DNA of 8,202 bases, taken from the NCBI GenBank assembly GCA_937874965.1, contig CALNCD010000030.1:1-8202 (forward strand). The letters are read 5' to 3'. The position numbers and the translations under genes are program-made. Below, piece after piece: positions 1 to 5,452 of the stretch. Each line of letters begins with the position of its first letter. Within the stretch, counting starts at the first letter, position 1. This stretch comes from an uncultured Erysipelotrichaceae bacterium (GTDB lineage: Bacteria > Bacillota_I > Bacilli_A > Erysipelotrichales > Erysipelotrichaceae). The notes below the pieces were generated by a model that saw only the letters and a list, made by a program, of their open reading frames with translations, was not told the DNA's origin and did no database searches.

Positions 1-498
1 GCAGATCACAGAAATCATGGATTTTTCAAAATAGAACTCCACAATCCCTTCTTCCCGTTTTCCGGAAATCCGCGGAATTGAACGGATAAGAACACCTCTT
101 AGCGTTGCTGCATCAAACTCCTTGATTACCCGTTGGGCAAGATACAGACGTTTCATGCCATAGGCAAATTGATTATCCACCGTCACCTGATTCAAGGTTT
201 CAATGGCTTGATTCAAGTCATTCCCCTCATAAGCGCTCAACAGCTGCATCGAGACGCCTGATTGGGTGAAGTAAATCACGACCACACAATACAGAGCGCC
301 AACCACAAGCCCGATGAACCCGTAAAGCAAGGCTCTCTGGATACCGAAGAAACCATTATGGACATATTCATAAAGCGTATAGACAAATAACGCAAACGCA
401 AACCCACCAATGATATACGCGATGATTTTCTTGCGTCTCATGGATTTAAGGCGGCGTTTAACCAATTCCAGATCATATAAGGGGTTTCGTTGTGTCAT
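1..498 (-). CDS. Membrane protein of unknown function, two TM segments (C-terminus cut by window edge)
   Basis: I do not recognise this family. The reading frame starts at ATG 498 and stays open for 166 codons to the window edge, so the C-terminus is missing. The start is supported by an AGAAGG Shine-Dalgarno six bases upstream and a good promoter at 525-553. The protein begins MTQRNPLYDLELVKRRLKSM and has a basic stretch (KRRLKSMRRKK, residues 14-24). Two hydrophobic segments follow at about residues 25-44 and 55-77, joined by a short loop, so both ends probably face the cytoplasm. After residue 80 comes a soluble, probably helical region (LLSAYEGNDLNQAIETLNQV) and a mixed basic/acidic stretch. 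No catalytic motif is visible. It lies downstream of the ABC-F gene on the same strand but has its own promoter in the gap, so it need not share its function. Confidence 0.8.
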   Translation of the reverse strand, partial: MTQRNPLYDLELVKRRLKSMRRKKIIAYIIGGFAFALFVYTLYEYVHNGFFGIQRALLYGFIGLVVGALYCVVVIYFTQSGVSMQLLSAYEGNDLNQAIETLNQVTVDNQFAYGMKRLYLAQRVIKEFDAATLRGVLIRSIPRISGKREEGIVEFYFEKSMISVIC

Positions 499-524
499 GG
501 ATAACCTTCTTTCAAATCTCTTGT

Positions 525-553
525 ATTATACGTGTTTATCCGCTTCAAAACAA
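525..553 (-). promoter_or_regulatory. Sigma-A-type promoter of the membrane protein gene
   Basis: On the minus strand a TTGTTT -35 box (548-553) and a perfect TATAAT -10 box (525-530) are separated by exactly 17 bases. Transcription would start near 518, giving a leader of about 20 bases that carries the AGAAGG ribosome binding site. The promoter fills the 91-base gap behind the ABC-F gene, so the membrane protein gene can be expressed independently of it. Confidence 0.7.
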
Positions 554-589
554 TCCCTGCAATCCAAGATGGATCTGATTCCAGACATT

Positions 590-2104
590 TTACCCCGCCA
601 GTTCCTGAAACCCATCAGCGGTCATCTCAACCTTGCGGGTACATACACCGTTCAGAAATTCACGATCATGGCTGACCACTAGCACTGTCTTCTGATACGA
701 TCGGAACAAGTCGATAATCGCATCCAATGAAAGCGGACTAAGATTACGAGTCGGTTCATCCAGTATTAACAAGGACACATCGCTGAGTGCACATCGAGCG
801 AGGTATAGCTTGGCAATCATACCCAAGGAACACTCAAACAGAGTTCCCTCCATCTCCTGAACCGTCAGTTTCAAGCTCCCCAGGATATCGCGTGCATGCT
901 CACGATCCTGCTTATTCGAACTGGAGGCGACAAAATCAACCACCTGCTGATGAATGTCAAGCCGTTTAAAATAATCCTGCGGCATAAAGGCAAACGAAAT
1001 TCCCTGAGAACCCACCCATTCACACAGCTGTTCAAGATAAACACTTTTCCCCACACCGTTGGCCCCGATTAAACCAAGTTTCTCACCATAATGAATCTGG
1101 AGATGATAATTATTTCCCAGAAGATGATTCCCGATGGAGAGTGAATCCAGTGTTTTCTCAAAGAGAATCCCTTTGCGTCGCTCAGGATGATTGAAATCAA
1201 AGTTCAGTTTCAAGGCTTCTTCAGGTTCAATTTTTGATGTCAGTGTCTTCTGATCCAACTGCCGTTTCTGGGCTTTTAGATGGCGCATGTGCTTCTTCAA
1301 TAATTGCCCGCCATGCGCGTTGCTGCGGGATACGGTTGCTTGGGCATGATCCACTTTCTGATACAGCTGCTGCCAACGCTGCAGCCTTTCATGATGATCA
1401 GCATGTTCTTTGCGAGCAACCTGATTGGTTTTCAGAATCATCTGGCTGCGCTCATGCATGTATTCGGCAAAAGGAATGCCGGCATATGTTGAGTGTGCTT
1501 CTTGCTTGCGTTTCCGCTGTTCAAGATGAATCACCTGCGTACTCACCTGTTTCAGAAAATAAACATCATGGGACACAAAGAGAATCGGTTCCCGCTGGTT
1601 CATCATCCATGTTTCCAGCCAATCCAGTGTTTCCAAGTCCAGATCGTTGGTCGGCTCATCCAGGAGGTAGACATCCGGATGTGCAAGCATCAACCGGATA
1701 AGCTGCAGCTTGACTTTCTCGCCACCGCTGAATGTCCTCATAGGACGATCCATGTCTAGAACCGTCAGATTGCTCAGATGGATGGCAGCCAAACGGGCAA
1801 ATTCCCGTTCATCTCCTCCATCCATCAAAACAAATGCCTGAGCACTCATCACCAGATCATCCGGAGCTAAATTCTGCTTCAGATAACCGAAAAAACAGTG
1901 GCTGGGCCAACGTTGCATGGATACTGTGCACTGATCGAGAAAAGCATCCGGAATTGAACCGATTGCTTTTAGAAGCGTGCTTTTCCCATTGCCTTCTTCA
2001 CCGATAATCGCAATCCGATCGTGGGAATTGGCACTAAAAGACAGGTCATTGACTAAGACCCGATTTAAGTCTGTTTTTATTAAACAATGTTGAATTGTTA
2101 GCAT
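590..2104 (-). CDS. ABC-F family ATPase (ribosome protection / translation factor type, Lsa/Vga-like)
   Basis: A soluble 504-residue protein with two ABC nucleotide-binding domains and no membrane segment. ABC-F proteins bind the ribosomal E site and reach the peptidyl-transferase centre, either displacing antibiotics or rescuing stalled ribosomes. NBD1: Walker A GEEGNGKST (35-43), signature FSGGEK (125-130), Walker B/D-loop LLDEPTNDLD (147-156), switch SHD (178-180). The interdomain linker (about 196-305) is helical and basic, with SRSNAHGGQLLKKHM at its centre, the position of the P-site tRNA interaction motif. NBD2: Walker A GANGVGKS (347-354), DEPTRNLSPLS (449-459), SHD (478-480). DEPTRN.SPLS, as I recall it, is typical of Lsa-like Firmicutes members. 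The NBD2 signature is degenerate (CSLGMIAK instead of LSGGE), while the catalytic Glu is present in both domains. An in-frame GTG at 2119 also exists, but ATG 2104 is preferred because GAGGTGAT lies just upstream of it. The drug spectrum cannot be read from sequence. Confidence 0.93.
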   Translation of the reverse strand: MLTIQHCLIKTDLNRVLVNDLSFSANSHDRIAIIGEEGNGKSTLLKAIGSIPDAFLDQCTVSMQRWPSHCFFGYLKQNLAPDDLVMSAQAFVLMDGGDEREFARLAAIHLSNLTVLDMDRPMRTFSGGEKVKLQLIRLMLAHPDVYLLDEPTNDLDLETLDWLETWMMNQREPILFVSHDVYFLKQVSTQVIHLEQRKRKQEAHSTYAGIPFAEYMHERSQMILKTNQVARKEHADHHERLQRWQQLYQKVDHAQATVSRSNAHGGQLLKKHMRHLKAQKRQLDQKTLTSKIEPEEALKLNFDFNHPERRKGILFEKTLDSLSIGNHLLGNNYHLQIHYGEKLGLIGANGVGKSVYLEQLCEWVGSQGISFAFMPQDYFKRLDIHQQVVDFVASSSNKQDREHARDILGSLKLTVQEMEGTLFECSLGMIAKLYLARCALSDVSLLILDEPTRNLSPLSLDAIIDLFRSYQKTVLVVSHDREFLNGVCTRKVEMTADGFQELAG

Positions 2105-2107
2105 ATC

Positions 2108-2115
2108 ATCACCTC
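2108..2115 (-). promoter_or_regulatory. Ribosome binding site that fixes the ABC-F start
   Basis: GAGGTGAT on the minus strand ends three bases before ATG 2104. It lies within the would-be coding sequence of the longer GTG-start form (2119), which has no comparable site of its own. The same eight-base Shine-Dalgarno precedes the MSIA leader ORF upstream, so both reading frames of this transcript have matched, strong initiation signals. Confidence 0.75.
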
Positions 2116-2121
2116 GCACTC

Positions 2122-2141
2122 AAAAACAGAAGTCTGTTCTT
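2122..2141 (-). terminator. Putative attenuator hairpin in the ABC-F leader
   Basis: On the minus strand AACAG, loop ACTT and CTGTT form a five-pair core stem that runs directly into a T-rich tail (CTGTTTTT). The core can be extended downward by a G-T pair and two A-T pairs, and by CTC/GAG across an internal loop. The hairpin lies between the leader ORF stop (2158) and the ABC-F ribosome binding site (2108-2115). It could therefore act as a weak intrinsic terminator or as a block to translation. A competing small hairpin, AGAG-GAAA-CTCT with a GNRA-type loop, occupies 2144-2155 and uses the same CTC bases. The structures are visible in sequence; the regulatory role is inference. Confidence 0.45.
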
Positions 2142-2157
2142 TCAGAGTTTCCTCTTG

Positions 2158-2172
2158 CTAAGCAATGGACAT
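2158..2172 (-). CDS. Four-codon leader peptide MSIA upstream of the ABC-F gene
   Basis: On the minus strand ATG TCC ATT GCT TAG encodes MSIA. It is preceded by GAGGTGAT (2176-2183), the same strong Shine-Dalgarno that the ABC-F gene has, and lies about 15 bases after the predicted transcription start. Its stop codon sits 53 bases before the ABC-F start, and a GNRA hairpin and a U-tailed hairpin lie between. Drug-inducible ABC-F and methyltransferase genes are often controlled by ribosomes stalling on such short leader ORFs. The ORF is too short for coding statistics, so the case rests on the ribosome binding site and position. Confidence 0.5.
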   Translation of the reverse strand: MSIA

Positions 2173-2193
2173 GCTATCACCTCTTTCGTTAAC

Positions 2194-2222
2194 AGTATAG
2201 AACAACCCCGCCGAAATAGCAA
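2194..2222 (-). promoter_or_regulatory. Promoter of the ABC-F leader transcript
   Basis: On the minus strand TTGCTA (2217-2222, 4 of 6 matches to the -35 consensus) and TATACT (2194-2199, 5 of 6 matches to the -10) are 17 bases apart. Initiation near 2187 would leave a leader of about 80 bases before the ABC-F start, containing the MSIA ORF and both hairpins. It diverges from the nitroreductase promoter about 90 bases away. The stretch between them (2223-2309) shows no further gene or clear signal. Confidence 0.6.
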
Positions 2223-2307
2223 TCTTCCTGCAAGAACAGTCGTTTTCACGCCGTTTACCTTTCCCGCATTCGCTTTCACCGGCTCATCAGCAGAAGACCC
2301 AGGTCCA

Positions 2308-2317
2308 ACTGGCCAGT
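2308..2317. promoter_or_regulatory. Possible operator: 10-base perfect palindrome over the nitroreductase -35
   Basis: ACTGGCCAGT is a perfect inverted repeat that covers the proposed -35 element TGGCCA (2310-2315). Its position would suit a dimeric repressor. A ten-base palindrome is expected several times by chance in 8 kb and no second copy is seen near the other genes, so this is only a candidate. Confidence 0.2.
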
Positions 2318-2339
2318 GAAAAGAAAAAAGTGCTATACT
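2310..2339 (+). promoter_or_regulatory. Promoter of the nitroreductase-tpx unit (extended -10)
   Basis: TATACT (2334-2339) is preceded by TGC, giving an extended -10 element (TGnTATACT). An 18-base spacer leads to a weak -35, TGGCCA (2310-2315). Transcription would start around 2346, so the upstream in-frame ATG at 2316 lies inside the promoter and cannot be the start used from it. Confidence 0.6.
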
Positions 2340-2357
2340 AAGCGTGGAGGTATCGTC

Positions 2358-3104
2358 ATGAATGAAACAATACAAGTGCAGTTAAACCACCGTTCAATCC
2401 GAAAATTCAAGCCAGAGCCGATTTCCCAGGAAACCGTGAACCTGCTCGTCGATGTTGCCCGTCATACAGCATCCAGTTCTTTCCTGCAGACCTATTCAAT
2501 TCTCAGTATTACAGATCCTGCTAAAAAACAACGGCTTGCTGAAATCGGTAAGCAGTCATACATTGCCGAAGCAGGGCACTTGTTTGTCATGGTTGCCGAT
2601 CAGTACCGGAACCAGGTAATCGCCGAATCCCAGGGCGTAGACACCGCCATTCTTGGCGGCACTGACCGATTCATGGTAGCGGCCAGCGATGCCTTGCTGG
2701 CTTCGCAGAACATCATGGTTGCAGCTGAATCCTTGGGACTGGGAGGGGTCTTTCTAGGAAGTATTCTCAATCAGGCCGATGAAGTTATCCAATTGCTTGA
2801 CTTGCCTGAGCATGTCGTTCCCATTCTTGGAATTGCCCTGGGGTATCCGGATCAAAGCCCGCAACTCAAACCTCGCCTTCCCCGTGAAGTCATGCACTTT
2901 GAAAATTCATATCCACGCTATACATCGATTCTCGATCAATTGAAACTCTATGATGAAGTTGTAGAAACCTACTATGACCTGCGTGATACAAGCAAACGCG
3001 TCGACAAATTCACCAAGCAAGTCGCAAACAGCATGACACGGACTCATCCCGGACGCTTGGAACTTTTGAAGTTCTACCAGCAGCAGAAATTTCTATTAAA
3101 GTAA
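2358..3104 (+). CDS. NfsA/Frp-type NAD(P)H-dependent nitroreductase / flavin oxidoreductase
   Basis: A 248-residue FMN-dependent oxidoreductase that transfers electrons from NAD(P)H to nitro compounds, quinones, flavins or similar acceptors in the cytoplasm. The N-terminus carries the FMN phosphate-binding HRSIRKF (residues 11-17). SSSFLQTYS (39-47) matches the flavin-contacting segment. GLGGVFLG (127-134) and the NfsA/Frp hallmark PILGIALGYPDQSPQLKPRLP (155-175) place it in the larger NfsA-like group rather than NfsB. The length, about 240-250 residues, is normal for the group. ATG 2358 is chosen because GGAGG (2346-2350) sits seven bases upstream; the in-frame ATG 2316 lies inside the promoter. 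The gene is followed after 59 bases, with no terminator, by tpx, suggesting a redox-stress operon. The physiological substrate is not evident. Confidence 0.92.
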   Translation: MNETIQVQLNHRSIRKFKPEPISQETVNLLVDVARHTASSSFLQTYSILSITDPAKKQRLAEIGKQSYIAEAGHLFVMVADQYRNQVIAESQGVDTAILGGTDRFMVAASDALLASQNIMVAAESLGLGGVFLGSILNQADEVIQLLDLPEHVVPILGIALGYPDQSPQLKPRLPREVMHFENSYPRYTSILDQLKLYDEVVETYYDLRDTSKRVDKFTKQVANSMTRTHPGRLELLKFYQQQKFLLK

Positions 3105-3136
3105 GCATTTCCAGACCAGATACTGACAAGATAGCG

Positions 3137-3142
3137 TACAAT
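3137..3142 (+). promoter_or_regulatory. Possible -10 box upstream of tpx
   Basis: TACAAT lies 14 bases before the tpx AGGAGG and differs from consensus at one position. No convincing -35 box is present at 16-18 bases spacing, so an independent tpx promoter is uncertain. Read-through from the nitroreductase gene is the simpler explanation, since no hairpin separates them. Confidence 0.25.
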
Positions 3143-3163
3143 AGAAGCAAAGGAGGCATCATA

Positions 3164-3646
3164 ATGCAAATAACCCGTAAATCAGTCCCTACTGAGGTTC
3201 TAGGACCTCTGCCAGAATTAAATACTGCTGCACCTGAATTCAGTGTTCTTGATCTTAATGATACGGTTCGTCATCTCAGTGACTATCAAGGTAAACCCGT
3301 CTTGATCAGTGTCTTTCCGGACATTGATACCAGAACCTGTGACCTGCAGACCAAGCGTTTCTACAGCCTGGCGAAGGAACACAAAGATCTGACCATCCTG
3401 AATATTTCCAACAATTCCAAGGAGCAACTTCAGAATTGGTGCATTGCCAATGGCGCAGACATTATCGCATTACGTGACAATGAAGGCTCGTTTGCCAAGG
3501 CATACGGCCTTTGGATGCCAGAATACAAGGTTCTTGCCCGCTCGGTTTTTGTCATCAATGCCGATGGAACCCTGATCTATGAAGAACTCGTCTCTGAAAT
3601 GGCGGATGAACCGAATTATCAAGCAGCACTTGATGCACTTGCCTAG
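3164..3646 (+). CDS. tpx: Thiol peroxidase Tpx (atypical 2-Cys peroxiredoxin)
   Basis: A 160-residue cytoplasmic peroxidase that reduces hydrogen peroxide and organic hydroperoxides, normally recycled by thioredoxin. The peroxidatic site is PDIDTRTC (52-59), giving the peroxiredoxin PxxxTxxC pattern with Cys59 as the peroxidatic cysteine. The resolving cysteine is Cys93 in NWCIANG, 34 residues later, the same spacing as Cys61/Cys95 in E. coli Tpx. Arg126 in LARSVFVIN matches the conserved active-site arginine. The Tpx-type N-terminus (EVLGPLPELNTAAPEFSVLD) is also present. The length is slightly below the usual 165-168 residues but no motif is missing. The start is supported by AGGAGG (3151-3156) seven bases upstream. 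It is the last gene of the nitroreductase-tpx unit and is closed by a strong terminator immediately after the stop codon. Confidence 0.97.
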   Translation: MQITRKSVPTEVLGPLPELNTAAPEFSVLDLNDTVRHLSDYQGKPVLISVFPDIDTRTCDLQTKRFYSLAKEHKDLTILNISNNSKEQLQNWCIANGADIIALRDNEGSFAKAYGLWMPEYKVLARSVFVINADGTLIYEELVSEMADEPNYQAALDALA

Positions 3647-3670
3647 ACTCCAGTTGAACTGGAGTTTTTT
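3647..3670 (+). terminator. Rho-independent terminator of the nitroreductase-tpx unit
   Basis: A perfect eight-pair stem, ACTCCAGT / ACTGGAGT, with a three-base TGA loop begins at the base after the tpx stop codon and is followed by an unbroken run of six T. The T run also overlaps the -35 region of the next gene's promoter. Confidence 0.92.
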
Positions 3671-3693
3671 ATTCCGGCAATATCGCGTATAAT
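3665..3693 (+). promoter_or_regulatory. Promoter of the CpdB-like gene
   Basis: A perfect TATAAT box (3688-3693) stands 15 bases before the start codon. The -35 region at the right distance is only T-rich (TTTTTA at 3666-3671, spacer 16) and coincides with the terminator T run of tpx. Initiation near 3700 would leave a leader of about nine bases containing only GGTGAT (3700-3705) as ribosome binding site, so the transcript would be nearly leaderless. Confidence 0.5.
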
Positions 3694-3708
3694 AACTATG
3701 GTGATACA

Positions 3709-5234
3709 ATGAAAACAATCAAGTTATGTGTGACAACAGATGTCCACGGTGCCCTCTTTCCAGAATTCTACCACGATCAAAGTCCTGCTCCCTTTGGTCT
3801 TTCACGGCTTTCCACACTCATTCATAATTACAGGAAGAATTATGAAGTCATTCTGATTGATAACGGTGATTTTCTTCAAGGAACTCCTTTTTCAACCTAT
3901 GCCGCAACTCATAGAACATCAGAATCAATCATGGCAAAAGCGCTGAATCGTCTTAACTACGACTACCATAATCTGGGCAACCATGATTTCAATTACGGCG
4001 AGGAGACACTCTTCCAGTTTCTTGAAGATACCCATGCCCCTTTATTGACATCAAACATCAATTATCAAGGAAGCCCTTTAGGAAAAAGCGTGATTCATAC
4101 CACCGAAAGCGGTGTGACCCTCGGCCTGATCGGACTGACTACCCAGTATATCCCGAATTGGGAAAACCCCGCTCACATTCAGAACATGACCTTTATGGAT
4201 GCCTGTGAGCAGCTTCAGGCCGAAATCACAGCTCTGAGAAGCCAAGTCGATCGGGTTGTCGTCATTATCATGGCGGTCTGGAAAACGATCCCCTGACGAA
4301 TGAGCCCACTGAACCGCATACAGGTGAAAACCAGGGATCGAAGATGGTAAACACCGTCAAAGGCATTGATCTGCTGATCACCGGCCACCAGCACCGAACC
4401 ATTAATACCAGAATCAATGGTGTACAGGTAATGCAATGTGCCATGAGCGCACAGGAAATGATGGTGGTTACACTGAATCCGCAGACCCTAGATTTCACCA
4501 GTGAAATCATCAGCAGTTCTGCCTATCCGAGCGATCCGTATTTTCTGGAGCCATTTTTAGAAACAGAAGCCAATGTGCAAACCTACCTTGATCAGACTCT
4601 AGGAGAAATCGATCAGGATCTGATCGTCAAAGACGGGATCGATGCCCGTATCCACAAACACCCGATTGTCAGTTTTACCAATCAGATTCAGTTTTTCGCC
4701 GCCAAAGGTCAGGCCCAGCTGGCCAGCGCAGCCCTTTTCAACCAGCCCCTAGGCTTTCATACCACAATCACCTTACGGGAGATTGTCAGTAATTACATCT
4801 ATCCCAATACCCTGGTAATTAAACGAATCAGCGGAAAAAACCTCAAGATGTATCTCGAGCAGAATGCTGATTTCTTCGAGTACGACGGGAAAGCAATCCG
4901 GGTTAATCCCCGCTTCCTTGAACCGAAATTACAGCTTTACAACTATGATATGGTTGACGGCATTGACTACGAAATCGATCTGCAGCAACCGCTTGGATAC
5001 CGCATTGTTTGCCTGACCTATGAAGGAAAAACCATACAGGACGATGAAATGTTTACGATTATACTGAATAACTATCGCGCAAATGGAGGCGGAAACTTCG
5101 ACATGATTGCGAAAGCAGAAACCGTCAAGGACATACAATCCGATATGGTTGAGATTATCGAAGCGTTCTTCAGAGAAAACCCGTTTGTCCATGTCGAGCA
5201 CCACGACAACATTCGGATTGTTCAGGCAGACTAA
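3709..5234 (+). pseudogene. CpdB-like 2',3'-cyclic-nucleotide phosphodiesterase / nucleotidase, split by a frameshift
   Basis: The family is a two-domain metallophosphoesterase/5'-nucleotidase that hydrolyses nucleotides or 2',3'-cyclic nucleotides. The first frame (3709-4296, 195 aa) holds the metal-site motifs TTDVHG (9-14), DNGDFLQGTP (51-60) and GNHDFNYG (90-97). The second frame (open through 4266 to 5234; first ATG at 4344) holds YHGGLE, ITGHQHRTI and the C-terminal nucleotidase domain with NNYRANGGGNF, a CpdB-type substrate motif. At 4264-4268 the expected I-Y-H (ATT TAT CAT) reads ATTATCAT: one T is missing. Restoring it gives one continuous 508-residue protein with every metal ligand in place. 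As written, the first frame ends at TGA 4294-4296 and lacks the later ligands. No signal peptide is seen at the N-terminus, unlike periplasmic or wall-anchored CpdB proteins, so an intact form would be cytoplasmic. A sequencing error is a real alternative to inactivation. Confidence 0.88.
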
Positions 5235-5237
5235 ACA

Positions 5238-5278
5238 AAAGACCAGCATTTTGAAATCTCTTTCAAATACTGGTCTTT
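5238..5278. terminator. Bidirectional terminator between converging units
   Basis: AAAGACCAG (5238-5246) pairs with CTGGTCTTT (5270-5278). The inner arms ATTTTGAAA and TTTCAAAT extend the stem with one mismatch and a one-base bulge around a TCTC loop. On the plus strand the hairpin begins four bases after the CpdB-like stop and is followed by a T-rich stretch ending in TTTTT (5288-5292). On the minus strand it runs straight into TTTTGTTTAG. It can therefore end transcription from both sides, including the former RCC1 paralogue whose remnant lies next to it. Confidence 0.85.
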
Positions 5279-5290
5279 CTTCTGCCCTTT

Positions 5291-5401
5291 TTATGGCGAG
5301 ACGATCTTTGTAAAGCTGGTTTGGACAGACAAGCTATTAATTCCCAATTCACCATAATCATTGGTACCCACCTGATGATATCTCTATACTATCGTGCCTT
5401 T
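5291..5401 (-). pseudogene. Remnant of a second RCC1-repeat gene (last propeller repeat only)
   Basis: On the minus strand, positions 5374-5291 read QVGTNDYGELGINSLSVQTSFTKIVSP followed by TAA. This matches the C-terminus of the adjacent 765-aa protein (VGSNAYGKLGINS...SFVKVVAP) at about 16 of 27 positions and ends at the same place relative to the repeat. Upstream in the same frame are a TAG at 5384-5386 and then KGTIV (5387-5401), which resembles the KGYVY strand that precedes this repeat in the intact gene. There is no start codon or ribosome binding site, and the copy lies beyond the terminator of the intact gene, so it is not expressed as a protein. It looks like the 3' end of a former tandem paralogue or of an earlier version of the propeller. 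The differences from the intact repeat are too many for a recent duplication. Confidence 0.72.
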
Positions 5402-5404
5402 AAA

Positions 5405-5441
5405 ACAAACACTCAAAAGGGAAACCAGTCGACTTCCCTTT
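5405..5441 (-). terminator. Terminator of the sipW / RCC1-protein operon
   Basis: On the minus strand AAAGGGAA and TTCCCTTT form an eight-pair stem (outer bases 5441 and 5416) with a ten-base loop, 11 bases after the stop codon of the RCC1-repeat gene. The stem is followed by TGAGTGTTTGT, a T-rich but interrupted tail, so efficiency may be moderate. The longer hairpin at 5238-5278 could act as a backup. Confidence 0.65.
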
Positions 5442-5452
5442 CAACATTAACC

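Noticed and set aside
556..590. Small hairpin ATCCA-TCT-TGGAT after the ABC-F stop as a terminator
   Set aside because: Only five pairs and no T run follows; instead the membrane-protein promoter begins there. Read-through from the ABC-F gene cannot be excluded.
1234..1701. A long open frame (155 codons) on the plus strand, antisense to the ABC-F gene
   Set aside because: It lies wholly inside the well-supported ABC-F coding sequence, has no ribosome binding site, and its translation is rich in Ser, Ala, His and Cys without any domain pattern. It is a shadow frame.
2105..2119. GTG 2119 as start of the ABC-F protein (five extra residues, VRGDD)
   Set aside because: Those codons overlap the GAGGTGAT ribosome binding site of ATG 2104, and ABC-F proteins typically start directly with the first beta-strand, as MLTIQH does.
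2316..2357. Upstream ATG (2316) as start of the nitroreductase, adding 14 residues
   Set aside because: It falls within the promoter and lacks a Shine-Dalgarno, while ATG 2358 has GGAGG at the right distance and matches the usual N-terminal length of NfsA-like proteins.
4258..4300. Programmed -1 ribosomal frameshift in the CpdB-like gene
   Set aside because: The sequence at the junction (GTCATTATCATGG) has no slippery heptamer and no obvious stimulatory pseudoknot was seen. A single-base deletion or read error is simpler.
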